DNA of 39,139 bases, taken from assembly GCA_002070965.1 (NCBI GenBank), contig MWEH01000137.1:1-39139 (forward strand), read 5' to 3'. The position numbers and the translations under genes were made by a program. Positions 9,135-19,546 of the stretch are shown here, one piece after another. Position 1 is the stretch's first letter; the number at the start of each line of letters is the position of its first letter. The DNA is from Firmicutes bacterium ADurb.Bin080. Its GTDB lineage: Bacteria > Bacillota > Clostridia > Christensenellales > DTU072. The notes under the pieces were generated by a model that was given only the letters and a program-made list of their open reading frames with translations, had not been told where the DNA came from and searched no databases.

Positions 9135-10493
9135 CTATAAATCATATTTTTCTATCGCCCATATAGCTAGACTATTTTCCAAACGTATTCTAGATAGTTC
9201 ACATCCTATTTCATAATGTCCATCAATATTACCCGAAAAATTTACTGAATTAGCAACACAGCCTCCACCGCAATAATATTTTGCGAAACAATTAGAACAA
9301 TGTGGTTTTGAAAATATTGTATTTTTCGAAAATATTGTTCTAATATCTAAATCCAATTCACCAATAAAAACATTGCCCAAATAATACTCTGGTTTTCCCA
9401 CAAATTGGTGGCATGGATAAATCTCTCCAGTAGGACTAACAGCCAAGTACTCTACTCCTGCCCCACATCCTGTAAGTCTTTTATTTATACAAGGGCCTTT
9501 TTCAAGATCTATCATATAATGGAAAAAATTAAACCATTTTTTTGTTTTTCTTCGTTCTAAGTATTCTTCAGCAAGATTATGATACTCGTTTTTAATGCAA
9601 GAAATATCTTCCGTCTTTATACATAAATCATTTTCTTCAGGTAATACTACCGGCTCAAATGATATTTGAGAAAAACCAGCATCGTTTAAAAATAAAACAT
9701 CTTTGGAGAAAAATAAGTTTTCTGAAGTATAGGTACCCCTTACATAATATTTCTTTTCTCCTCTTATATTCACAAAAGACAGAGCATTATTTAAAATATG
9801 ATCATAAACAGAAACTCCGCTTCTTGTGCACCTTACTTTATCATGTGTTTCTTTTCTCCCATCAATGCTTAAGACAACATTCACCATCTCACGATTTAAA
9901 AATTCTCTGATATCTTCACTTAAATTAATACAGTTCGTCGTTAGTGTAAAATCAATTTTTTTGCTAACTTGTTCGGCTCTTCCTTTTGCATATTCGACTA
10001 TTTGTTTTACAACATCAAAGTTAAGCAAAGGTTCCCCACCAAAAAAATCAACTTCCAGGTTTTTGATATTACCAGAATTCCCAATGAGGAAATCTATAGC
10101 AGCTTTTCCAACAGAAAAACTCATGTAGTCTTTTTCAGTGTTATAAGTCCCATCTTTTGCAAAACAATATTTACAAGATAAATTACAATCATGGCATATA
10201 TGCAAGCATAATGCTTTGATATGGGAAAGTGATTTGTTGAAGGAAGTAATGTAAGGTTTAGTAAAAAGTAGATTATTTCTAATTAATTCTTCAAATTCTT
10301 TAACTATTTCATTTTTAGAAAAATCCGAGATTCTATCACATTTATCTATTTCCTCTACATCCATTGGAACATCATATAATTTTTTATACAATAAAAAGGC
10401 AGCTTCATCTATGTAATGTAAACTGCCACTTTCAACATCCCAAAGGAAAAATAGATCCTTATTTTTATGTTTATAAGAAAATGCGTGAACCAA
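9135..10493 (-). CDS. scfB: SCIFF peptide maturase, radical SAM thioether-forming enzyme
   Basis: This 452-residue radical SAM/SPASM enzyme is predicted to install thioether cross-links in the neighbouring six-cysteine peptide (ranthipeptide maturation, as for CteB). The radical SAM cluster is CNLSCKYC (C103, C107, C110). The C-terminal part carries the cysteine-rich SPASM segments with auxiliary cluster ligands: GPC, GCGAG, IYPCHQF, CSNCFAKYYCGGGC and a final GCELS. The N-terminal part of about 90 residues resembles the peptide-recognition region of such maturases. The start is TTG at 10493. It is immediately preceded by an in-frame TAA, so no longer start is possible, and there is no clear Shine-Dalgarno. 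Coupling to scfA, which stops 11 bases upstream, is likely. Confidence 0.94.
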   Translation of the reverse strand: MVHAFSYKHKNKDLFFLWDVESGSLHYIDEAAFLLYKKLYDVPMDVEEIDKCDRISDFSKNEIVKEFEELIRNNLLFTKPYITSFNKSLSHIKALCLHICHDCNLSCKYCFAKDGTYNTEKDYMSFSVGKAAIDFLIGNSGNIKNLEVDFFGGEPLLNFDVVKQIVEYAKGRAEQVSKKIDFTLTTNCINLSEDIREFLNREMVNVVLSIDGRKETHDKVRCTRSGVSVYDHILNNALSFVNIRGEKKYYVRGTYTSENLFFSKDVLFLNDAGFSQISFEPVVLPEENDLCIKTEDISCIKNEYHNLAEEYLERRKTKKWFNFFHYMIDLEKGPCINKRLTGCGAGVEYLAVSPTGEIYPCHQFVGKPEYYLGNVFIGELDLDIRTIFSKNTIFSKPHCSNCFAKYYCGGGCVANSVNFSGNIDGHYEIGCELSRIRLENSLAIWAIEKYDL

Positions 10494-10504
10494 TTATTTA
10501 TGAC

Positions 10505-10678
10505 TTATTTTTTATTTAAATCTTCTTTTTTGAAAATTTTCTCATCTTGCACACAGGTTTGATTACCCACTGTGCAACTAGTTTTACAAGCAGATTGACA
10601 ACTTGCTTGACATTCGTTACACCCAATATTATGGGTTTTTCGGAATATATTTTGATTCAATGTAGTAATGTGTTTCAT
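10505..10678 (-). CDS. scfA: SCIFF precursor peptide (six cysteines)
   Basis: This 57-residue peptide is the substrate of the adjacent maturase. It begins MKHITTLNQN and carries six cysteines at 20, 23, 27, 31, 35 and 42, with the family core CQASCQSACKTSC. This matches the 'six cysteines in forty-five residues' family that is nearly universal in Clostridia. AGGAGG lies six bases before the ATG. The peptide is about ten residues longer than is usual for the family, because of a charged, lysine-rich C-terminal tail after the last cysteine. Its biological role is unknown in general. Confidence 0.96.
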   Translation of the reverse strand: MKHITTLNQNIFRKTHNIGCNECQASCQSACKTSCTVGNQTCVQDEKIFKKEDLNKK

Positions 10679-10701
10679 AATAGCCTCCTAAACTAAGTAT
10701 T

Positions 10702-10730
10702 ATTTTATCATATTTAGCAAAATGTATCAA
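10702..10730 (-). promoter_or_regulatory. Promoter of scfA-scfB
   Basis: TTGATA (10725-10730), a 17-base spacer and TAAAAT (10702-10707) on the minus strand, placed between the yajC terminator and the scfA ribosome binding site. The SCIFF pair is therefore probably its own transcription unit. Confidence 0.75.
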
Positions 10731-10738
10731 CAATAGGC

Positions 10739-10766
10739 AAAAAAAAAGCCGCATAAATGCGGCTTT
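10739..10766 (-). terminator. Rho-independent terminator after yajC
   Basis: AAAGCCGCA and TGCGGCTTT form a nine-pair stem around a four-base loop, followed on the minus strand by nine T. It lies about 20 bases after the yajC stop and ends the ruv-queA-tgt-yajC transcript. Confidence 0.92.
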
Positions 10767-10784
10767 AACAACCGTAAATAATGA

Positions 10785-11069
10785 TTATAATTTATTGCGA
10801 ATCGCTCCTTTCACAACCATAATTAATACTGGAGCTTCATCTGTCCCTATATCTAGAGTTACTCTATCAGTATCCTTATTAATCGAAACAATTTTACCAA
10901 TAATTCCGCTGGTTGTCATTACTTTGTCTCCTTCTGCAAGACTATCCATCATTGACTGATATTGTTTTTTTTGTTTCCTTTGTGGGATTATTGTCATTAC
11001 TATCATAACAACAAAGAATACCCCTAAAATTACCAGAAATATCCAGTTATTTCCATCTGTTCCAAACAT
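10785..11069 (-). CDS. yajC: Preprotein translocase accessory subunit YajC
   Basis: This 94-residue small membrane protein associates with SecDF. It has one N-terminal transmembrane segment (about residues 8-26), then a basic QRKQKKQ stretch, then the conserved cytoplasmic motif GDKVMTTSGIIGKIVSI. Length and order match the family. AAAGGAG precedes the ATG, and its own promoter lies about 30 bases upstream. It sits after tgt, as in most bacteria. Confidence 0.95.
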   Translation of the reverse strand: MFGTDGNNWIFLVILGVFFVVMIVMTIIPQRKQKKQYQSMMDSLAEGDKVMTTSGIIGKIVSINKDTDRVTLDIGTDEAPVLIMVVKGAIRNKL

Positions 11070-11097
11070 TTTTTATCTCCTTTATGCAATTTAGTTG

Positions 11098-11126
11098 ATT
11101 GTATCACATGGGCCATTTTATTACAA
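11098..11126 (-). promoter_or_regulatory. Promoter of yajC
   Basis: TTGTAA (11121-11126), a 17-base spacer and TACAAT (11098-11103) on the minus strand, within the 145-base gap between tgt and yajC. Confidence 0.65.
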
Positions 11127-11214
11127 GCAAAATCACTTTTTATATAACTAGATTCAATTTTCTACTTTTTTTTGCTTCTTTGCTAGAAGCATATTAAAAA
11201 AACGATATTTAAAG

Positions 11215-13355
<2,141 letters not shown>

Positions 13356-13363
<8 letters not shown>

Positions 13364-14414
13364 TATTAATCCAGTTAAGTAAATCGTTGATCTTATCTTG
13401 AGGGAAAGTGTATCCAAGATGTTCATATGCTTTTCTAGTACACACTCTACCTCTTGGAGTTCTTGCAATGAAACCTAACTGAATAAGATATGGTTCATAT
13501 ACATCTTCGATCGTGTTTGATTCTTCGCCACATGAAGCAGCTATTGTATCTAGACCCACAGGGCCCCCTTCATACTTCAGTATAATTGTAGATAAAATTT
13601 CCCTATCCACACGGTCAAGGCCTAGAATGTCTATTCCCATCTTATTTAATCCATCTTGCGTAATACTAATATTAATTTCATCAAGATCGGCACAACTAGC
13701 AAAATCTCTAACCCTTTTTAATAAACGATTTGCAATTCTAGGGGTTCCTCTTGATCTAGAAGCAATTTCGTAAGAAGCACTTTCAGTAATTTTAATGCTG
13801 AGTATTTTTGCAGTTCTTTTTACAATCAGTACTAATTCTTCCGGATCATACATTTCTAATCTGCAAAAAACGCCAAATCTATCTCTTAATGGGGAAGAAA
13901 TATTTCCTGCTTTTGTTGTAGCGCCAACTAAGGTAAATTTGTTAATATCGAGCCTTAATGGGCGAGCTGAAGGTCCTTTCCCAATAAACATGTCAAATTT
14001 AAAATCTTCCATAACAGGATATAGAGACTCCTCAACCAAATGATTTAGCCTGTGAATCTCATCGATGAACAAAACTGAATTTGGCTTCAGTGATGTTAAA
14101 AGAGCAGCTAATTCCCCACAATTTGTTAAAGATGGACCTGAAGCTATCTTGAAATCCGCGCCCATTTCGTTGGCAATAATTTTGCTCAGAGTAGTTTTCC
14201 CCAATCCTGGAGGCCCGTACAATAGAACATGATCTAAAGACTCTCCCCTTTTTTTTGCAGCATTTAAAAATGTACTGAGATTATCTTTAATTGATTTTTG
14301 CCCAATAAACTCATCAAGAGAAAAAGGTCTTAAAATATTTTCATTTTCCAAAATATCAAAATCTAATATTTCGCCCGATAGGATTCTGTTTTCGTTGTGA
14401 TCTATTTCTTTCAT
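13356..14414 (-). CDS. ruvB: Holliday junction branch migration ATPase RuvB
   Basis: This 352-residue AAA+ motor forms hexameric rings that drive Holliday-junction migration with RuvA. It shows Walker [11 protein letters not shown], Walker [10 protein letters not shown], sensor 1 GATTKAG, the arginine-finger segment LRDRFGV and the C-terminal winged helix with TPRGR. The N-terminal extension of about 25 residues before [12 protein letters not shown] is normal. The gene is two bases from ruvA. Confidence 0.97.
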
Positions 14415-14416
14415 AT

Positions 14417-15004
14417 TTATTGATTAAGACTTTTTAATGAATTAATTACTAATTCTTCTAGAGAGTTCGAATGTTCATAAGAATTCTTAACAGCCAACAC
14501 TGCTTCAGAACGAGAAATTCCCAAACCACAAAGTGCTTCTACAGCATCTGTCAAATCGGATTGATTCTCCACTGGTGAAATTAAAGAAACCAAACTATGT
14601 TGTTTTGAAATAATTTCTTTTAGCTCTAATACTAACCTTTCTGCAGTCTTTTTTCCCACACCCTTTATTTTTGAAAGAGATTTTATATCTTCAGAAACAA
14701 TTGCCAACGCTAATTGGTTTAATGGCATTCCAGATAAAATAAGAATCGCTGCTTTAGGGCCAATACCCGAAATAGATATGAGGTTTAAAAACATTCTTTT
14801 TTCTTCGATGTTAAAAAAGCCAAATAATGAAATATCATCTTCTCGGACATGCAAGTGTGTAAATAATTTAATTTCATCGGTTCTTTTTTCAATTATATTT
14901 TTTGTATTTTGAGAAATGTATACAACAAAACCAACACCTTGATTCTCTAGTATTACTTGATCTTCTAATATTTCAGTGATTATTCCTTTTATAAATCCAA
15001 TCAT
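14417..15004 (-). CDS. ruvA: Holliday junction DNA-binding protein RuvA
   Basis: This 195-residue protein binds four-way junctions and loads RuvB. It has an N-terminal OB fold, then two helix-hairpin-helix motifs ([13 protein letters not shown] and [17 protein letters not shown]), then a C-terminal RuvB-contact domain joined by a flexible linker. AAGGA precedes the ATG. It is part of the ruvCAB cluster. Confidence 0.96.
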   Translation of the reverse strand: MIGFIKGIITEILEDQVILENQGVGFVVYISQNTKNIIEKRTDEIKLFTHLHVREDDISLFGFFNIEEKRMFLNLISISGIGPKAAILILSGMPLNQLALAIVSEDIKSLSKIKGVGKKTAERLVLELKEIISKQHSLVSLISPVENQSDLTDAVEALCGLGISRSEAVLAVKNSYEHSNSLEELVINSLKSLNQ

Positions 15005-15018
15005 ATTGTCCTTGGTCT

Positions 15019-15510
15019 TTAAATTTTAAAATTTCCCAAAATCTTATTAGTTTGTAAATGAGTAATTGCTACAGCAAGAGCATCCGCGGCATCATCAGGT
15101 TTAGGAATCTTATCCATTTTTAGCAGCAATTTAACCATTTCTTGAATTTGTTTTTTATCTGCACGCCCGTATCCAGTCAAAGACTGTTTTATTTGAAGTG
15201 GGGTATATTCAAATAGAGGAATCCCAAAACTTTCACATTCATACAATATTACTCCTCTAGCTTCAGCAACCATTATAGCAGTTTTTGCATTCTTCTGAAA
15301 AAATAACTCTTCCAAAGCTATTTCATCGGGACCAAAATCTCTGTATAATTCAATAATTTTTTGGCCAATGAATCTTAATCTTTCGGGAAATCGTTCAGTT
15401 TTAGGGGTAATTATTGCCCCATATGCAAGTAACTTGCACTTATCAATAGGACCTTCAATAACACCATATCCCAAAGTACCATAACCTGGATCTAAACCTA
15501 ATACTTTCAT
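15019..15510 (-). CDS. ruvC: Holliday junction resolvase RuvC
   Basis: This 163-residue endonuclease resolves Holliday junctions. Catalytic acidic residues are visible: D7 in LGLDPGYG, E67/E68 in ALEELFF, and D140 and D143 in KPDDAADALA. The conserved YTPLQIKQSLTGYGRADK segment is present. The ATG has no Shine-Dalgarno, and a promoter -10 box ends only about six bases upstream, so the mRNA may be leaderless. Confidence 0.96.
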   Translation of the reverse strand: MKVLGLDPGYGTLGYGVIEGPIDKCKLLAYGAIITPKTERFPERLRFIGQKIIELYRDFGPDEIALEELFFQKNAKTAIMVAEARGVILYECESFGIPLFEYTPLQIKQSLTGYGRADKKQIQEMVKLLLKMDKIPKPDDAADALAVAITHLQTNKILGNFKI

Positions 15511-15516
15511 TAGAAA

Positions 15517-15545
15517 AGTTTAACTTAATTATTAGATATAGTCAA
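15517..15545 (-). promoter_or_regulatory. Promoter of the ruvCAB-queA-tgt unit
   Basis: TTGACT (15540-15545), a 17-base spacer and TAAACT (15517-15522) on the minus strand. With usual geometry, transcription would start at or within two bases of the ruvC ATG (15510). Confidence 0.6.
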
Positions 15546-15589
15546 TGTATTATAAAGTCATGTGTTCAAAATATCTGAGCTTTTTAGCT

Positions 15590-16297
15590 TTATGTTTGTA
15601 AAAAAGTAGAAACAATTTCTGAATAATAATTTTTATATATATCTTCAGATAAATTTCTTTCATTCTGTGCCCCAATTACTGAGGTTTCATATTTTATCAT
15701 GGCAGGACTATTTCCAATAATTACAATTTTATCGGCCATCAATAAAGCTTCGTTTACATCATGAGTAACCATAATAACTGTCTGTTTTTCTTCCATCCAC
15801 ATATTGTAAAATAATTTGATTAATCGGGCTTTAATTCCTATATCTAGTCCTCTGAATGGTTCATCCATTATGATTATGTTTGAGGGATAAAGAAAAGCTC
15901 GTGCCAGCGCCACTCTTTGACCTATACCCGTTGATAAAGTAGACGGATAATCATTAATTTTATCCAATATTTCAAGCGTTTCCAATTTCTTTGAAATTAA
16001 TGTCCTTCTTTCTATTTTATCTTGAATTCTATGCTTTAATATATAATCTAGATTTTCATAAACAGTTAAATTTTTCAATAATCTCTGTTCAGAAAATACT
16101 GCAGAGAAAGTTCGAGGAATATTATCAACTATTTCACCCTGGAACTCTGTATTATGAGAAATTATATTTAATAGAGTTGTTTTCCCAACACCTGAGTCAC
16201 CTAATACTATGGTAATTTTATTATCAGGTATAAATAAGTTAAAATTATTAAATATGTCAATATTCCCATATTTCTTGTTAATATTTTTTAAATACAT
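15590..16297 (-). CDS. ABC importer ATPase, nitrate/sulfonate/thiamine-precursor type
   Basis: This 235-residue ATPase of the SsuB/TauB/ThiZ type energises the adjacent permease. It has Walker A GDSGVGKTT, signature LSTGIGQR, Walker B IIIMDEP and the switch histidine in MVTHD, so it looks active. The preferred start is the ATG at 16297, because AGGTGG lies six bases before it. The longer GTG start at 16306 falls inside that ribosome binding site. The ATG overlaps the permease stop as TAATG. Confidence 0.9.
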   Translation of the reverse strand: MYLKNINKKYGNIDIFNNFNLFIPDNKITIVLGDSGVGKTTLLNIISHNTEFQGEIVDNIPRTFSAVFSEQRLLKNLTVYENLDYILKHRIQDKIERRTLISKKLETLEILDKINDYPSTLSTGIGQRVALARAFLYPSNIIIMDEPFRGLDIGIKARLIKLFYNMWMEEKQTVIMVTHDVNEALLMADKIVIIGNSPAMIKYETSVIGAQNERNLSEDIYKNYYSEIVSTFLQT

Positions 16298-17061
16298 TAT
16301 TTCCACCTAATAATCATTCTTTTTATAACAACGATAACAAATTCGAGAAAATAACTTAATAGAATTGCCATAATTGTCCATCCTAGTAATTCAGCAGTAT
16401 CCAAGTATACTTTAGATACTTGCATATACCTACCCATGCTTTGTGTGGTTGAGGCTAAAACTTCCGCCGCAATAATTAATTTTACATTAAATGATAAACC
16501 TGATTGGATAGTGGTTAGCGAAGAAGGCCCAACATATGGAAGGAATAAATTAAATAATTTGCGAAAAAATGGAACCCGGTAGAAATCAGACATTTCTACT
16601 ATCTTTGGGTCAATTTCCTGCAAAGATGATGAGAACCCAGAATACAATATCGGAAAGGTAATAATCGCTGAGATTACCATTGGAGCGACAGCATTTTTAA
16701 ACCATATTAATGATATTAATATAATGGACATTGTCGGTACAGATCTAAGCAAAACAACTAATGGGGAAAGTATTTTTTTAATTGGCTCGAAAACAAATGA
16801 TATTATTGATAATGCTGAAGCTATAACAAAAGAAATACAAAAACTGATTAGTGACCTAGTTAAGGTCCCAAGAACTGCTTGCCAAAAATAACTTTTCTCG
16901 AATAAAAGAAATAGCCTCCTAAATGATTCAACCGGGGATGGTAATATCATTTCAAGATTAATAATACTAGCCGCAATATACCAAGTGGTTAAAAATATAC
17001 CTAATCCAACTAAAGGCCATAATATATTTTTCAATAATACTTTTGAGGTAATATTCTTCAT
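16297..17061 (-). CDS. ABC importer permease, SsuC/TauC-like
   Basis: This 254-residue inner-membrane permease has about six transmembrane segments. An EAA-like cytoplasmic loop (EIDPKIVEMSDFYRVPFFRKL and following) contacts the ATPase. It belongs to the binding-protein-dependent transport family of sulfonate, nitrate and pyrimidine importers. It lies 37 bases after the substrate-binding lipoprotein and overlaps the ATPase start. The substrate is not determined. Confidence 0.9.
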   Translation of the reverse strand: MKNITSKVLLKNILWPLVGLGIFLTTWYIAASIINLEMILPSPVESFRRLFLLFEKSYFWQAVLGTLTRSLISFCISFVIASALSIISFVFEPIKKILSPLVVLLRSVPTMSIILISLIWFKNAVAPMVISAIITFPILYSGFSSSLQEIDPKIVEMSDFYRVPFFRKLFNLFLPYVGPSSLTTIQSGLSFNVKLIIAAEVLASTTQSMGRYMQVSKVYLDTAELLGWTIMAILLSYFLEFVIVVIKRMIIRWK

Positions 17062-17098
17062 GAAATTCTAATCGTTCTTCTGTATAAAATTTGCTCTC

Positions 17099-18118
17099 TT
17101 ACCCTTGATAATAGAAATCATCCGAAGGTAAACTACCTCCCACAGATATGGGATTCATTTCAAAAAGTACAGATAAGTAGCTTGTTATCGAGTTCTTCGC
17201 TTGCTCTGCACTGATGTATTCCATATTGCATCTGCTTATTAGTTCAGTATTCAAAGGAACCGGTGTTGCCCAGCCATTATCCTCTAAAGTTTCTTGGGCT
17301 AATGTTGGATTGTTATTAACCCAATCGACATTATCCATGGAGTTTTCATCAAACCAATTTAGTAAATCTTTATGCTCCGGCTGAAGGATATCTCCAATAG
17401 CAAAAAAACTTGCCTGGGGAAAACCCTCTGTCGTTTCTGTAACTTCATTCCACAAATCGTTTAAACTAAACAATTCATAACAACCAAACGAATTTATGGT
17501 CTTAGTTACTGCTGGCTCTCCTAATATTGCATATTCTACTAAACCAGAGTTCAATTTTGGTAATAATACTGATGCATCACTTTCATACTGAATTCCTATT
17601 TCATCATCGCTTGGATCATCTGTAACCCGATACATAATTTCTTTTTGATCTAAAATATATTGAAAAGTTAAATCAGGAGTAGCACCCTCTCCTATTGTAT
17701 AAACAATTTTTCCCTTCAGTTGTTCTAATGATTCAACTGAACTATCCTTTCCGACAATATATAGCAATGAATTAAACACATTTGCTATCAACTTAATATC
17801 TTTTGACCCTTTTAGTCTATTGTACAAAATCGCGCCTAAATTGGTCGGAGCAATAAGAATATCAACTAAGTTGTTATTAACTGCTGCATTTATTGCAGTA
17901 GAGCCTCCAGTTATAATAGAATATGAAATATTGTATCCTTCAAACTGTGAATTCTCTTTCAGCATTTTTGCTATTGCTAAAGCAGGAGCCCCATCTGGGA
18001 CAGAAATATTTATCTCTGTGATTTCACTTTGTTCTTCTTTTGGAATGCATCCTTCTAAAAGAATCAGTGGGATCGAAATTATTAATAATAATGATACAAT
18101 AAAAACCAGTTTCTTCAT
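17099..18118 (-). CDS. ABC importer substrate-binding lipoprotein
   Basis: This 339-residue protein has a lipoprotein signal peptide: basic MKK, a hydrophobic core, then LLEGC with C24 as the lipidated cysteine. The mature part has the NMT1/SsuA-like periplasmic-binding fold. A short VPDGAPALAIAKML segment is followed by GGSTAINAAVNNNLVDILIA, typical of this group. AGGAG precedes the ATG. It follows the TM1266-family gene by 13 bases. The ligand is unknown; aliphatic sulfonates, nitrate, or a thiamine-type pyrimidine are the usual ones for relatives. Confidence 0.88.
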   Translation of the reverse strand: MKKLVFIVSLLLIISIPLILLEGCIPKEEQSEITEINISVPDGAPALAIAKMLKENSQFEGYNISYSIITGGSTAINAAVNNNLVDILIAPTNLGAILYNRLKGSKDIKLIANVFNSLLYIVGKDSSVESLEQLKGKIVYTIGEGATPDLTFQYILDQKEIMYRVTDDPSDDEIGIQYESDASVLLPKLNSGLVEYAILGEPAVTKTINSFGCYELFSLNDLWNEVTETTEGFPQASFFAIGDILQPEHKDLLNWFDENSMDNVDWVNNNPTLAQETLEDNGWATPVPLNTELISRCNMEYISAEQAKNSITSYLSVLFEMNPISVGGSLPSDDFYYQG

Positions 18119-18131
18119 GAATATATCTCCT

Positions 18132-18386
18132 TTACTCTACTTCTACGCTTGTTATTGCAGCTTTGACTGAAATATTTTTTAATCTGCCTAATTTCCCTGT
18201 CAGAGCACTAATCCTTTCATTTTCTGCTTTGATTACCACACTAATTATAAATATGTCATCTTGCATATTGGGGATACCCATTCTTCCTTGAATAATATCC
18301 GCATTTTCAGAAAGTAATTTTTGAACTTCTTCTGCCATTTTTCTATTTTGTTCAATAATAATTCCAATTACAGCAATTCTTTTCAT
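18132..18386 (-). CDS. TM1266-family putative iron-only hydrogenase system regulator
   Basis: This 84-residue single-domain protein resembles an ACT/NikR-C-like fold. Its motifs match the TM1266 family: RIAVIGIIIE at the start, ENADIIQGRMGIPN, ISVVIKAENERISALTGKLGRLKNISVKA. The family is annotated as a putative regulator of [FeFe]-hydrogenase systems on the basis of gene context in other genomes. No DNA-binding domain is visible. AGGGGAAATT before the ATG is a plausible ribosome binding site directly after a terminator-like hairpin. Here the partner genes are an ABC importer rather than hydrogenase maturases. Confidence 0.88.
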   Translation of the reverse strand: MKRIAVIGIIIEQNRKMAEEVQKLLSENADIIQGRMGIPNMQDDIFIISVVIKAENERISALTGKLGRLKNISVKAAITSVEVE

Positions 18387-18396
18387 AATTTCCCCT

Positions 18397-18427
18397 AAAA
18401 AAAACTTCTGGCAAAAGCCAGAAGTAA
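18397..18427 (-). terminator. Terminator-like hairpin between the clpC-pgi unit and TM1266
   Basis: On the minus strand ACTTCT(bulge)GGC and GCC/AGAAGT pair around a TTTT loop, with a single unpaired base on one arm, followed by eight T. It lies about 110 bases after the MalK-like stop. The U-tract runs straight into the Shine-Dalgarno of the TM1266 gene. It may be a plain terminator or an attenuator. Confidence 0.8.
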
Positions 18428-18535
18428 TTAATATTATAATAATTACATCAAGCTTACTCGCCGAAAATCATTGATTCAGATTGATTAATAAGTTGTACTA
18501 GAAACGTTTGTTTCTCTAAAGAATATACCTTATTC
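18428..18535 (-). other. Structured leader candidate upstream of TM1266
   Basis: The gap between the MalK-like stop and the terminator contains two inverted repeats on the minus strand: AGAAAC-AAAC-GTTTCT, and GTAATTA...TAATTAC just before the terminator stem. A TATAAT (18434-18439) is present but has a poor -35. No known riboswitch class was recognised. It could be a regulatory leader or simply spacer. Confidence 0.3.
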
Positions 18536-19546
18536 CTATGAAATAGTCAACCTTTTTTCGGATTCTATTGAATAGTATCTTGCTTCCTCAGAAATTTCAA
18601 TACAATACTCTTTCTTTATAGTTTGAGAAAAAATCTTTCCTAAATCAGTGTTAACAAGAAATATGCCATCTAAATATGAATAATCAATTATTTTTGCAAT
18701 CAACCCTTTATTATCAACACATTCCTTTATAGAATAAGAGACAATATAATCATTTATAGAATCAATGTCAAAAAAAGTTTGAAGAGGATAAGGTATTTCT
18801 TTTTTCAATCTAAATGTCCTGTTTGGATTGAATAATTTATCAACATATAAATTTACTGGATTATGGAGAAAATCATTCCAAGAACCCTGCTGCTCTAAAC
18901 TTCCATATCTAAGAACTATAACTCCTCCCCCAAAAGATAAGGCTTCTTCTGGTAAATCAGTAGTATAAATAAATGAGCGATTAATACTCTTATCGACGAG
19001 ATTTTTAAACAAACAAAAAGCTTCTTTCCTTTGAGTTATGCTTAAACCCGAAAAAATATTATCAACCAAAACAAATTTTGTATCTCTTAACAATAATTTA
19101 CTTAGTTGAACTTTTATGACATCTAATTGTGACAATTTGTATATTTTGGTGTCTTTGAGATGAAGAATATCCATCTCGATTAAAACCGAAAACACCTTGG
19201 CTTTTATATTTTTCTTGTCAATTTTCTGTAAAGACAATATGTAGGCTAAGTTTGAATAAACAGATTTATATCTAAAAAAATTGTTTTCGGTAAAAAGAAC
19301 CTGAAACAAACCGGACTTAATTGGGTTATTTATTTCCTCGTCAGCATATTTTACAACACCTTTATTAATTTTTTCCAAACCCACAATTGCTCTAACCAGA
19401 GTTGTTTTCCCAGCATCCTCTTTCCCAACAACTGCTATTTTTCCTTGAGGGTAATTGCAAGAGAAATTAATGTTTGATAATGCCTGACTACCATAAAAAT
19501 ACTCAAGCTTTTCAATATTTATATCTAGATAAATATTATTTTCCAA
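18536..19546 (-). CDS. Degenerate MalK-like ABC ATPase, probably hydrolysis-dead
   Basis: This 336-residue protein has the layout of a sugar-importer ATPase: a nucleotide-binding domain of about 235 residues followed by a TOBE-like C-terminal domain. Walker A GKEDAGKTT (41-49) is intact. The other motifs are lost. The Q-loop glutamine is T86, the signature LSGGQ reads LSQLD (138-142), the Walker B catalytic glutamate is N163 (VDN), and the switch histidine is D197 (TTD). It probably binds but does not hydrolyse ATP, so a regulatory or structural role is more likely than transport. No permease lies nearby. It overlaps the end of pgi by 11 bases, so it is co-expressed with glycolytic pgi. Confidence 0.8.
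   Translation of the reverse strand: MENNIYLDINIEKLEYFYGSQALSNINFSCNYPQGKIAVVGKEDAGKTTLVRAIVGLEKINKGVVKYADEEINNPIKSGLFQVLFTENNFFRYKSVYSNLAYILSLQKIDKKNIKAKVFSVLIEMDILHLKDTKIYKLSQLDVIKVQLSKLLLRDTKFVLVDNIFSGLSITQRKEAFCLFKNLVDKSINRSFIYTTDLPEEALSFGGGVIVLRYGSLEQQGSWNDFLHNPVNLYVDKLFNPNRTFRLKKEIPYPLQTFFDIDSINDYIVSYSIKECVDNKGLIAKIIDYSYLDGIFLVNTDLGKIFSQTIKKEYCIEISEEARYYSIESEKRLTIS

Noticed and set aside
11150..11200. Hairpin GCTTC...GAAGC between tgt and yajC as a terminator
   Set aside because: The stem is followed by A residues on the minus strand and lacks a following T-run on the plus strand, so it is not a standard terminator in either direction.
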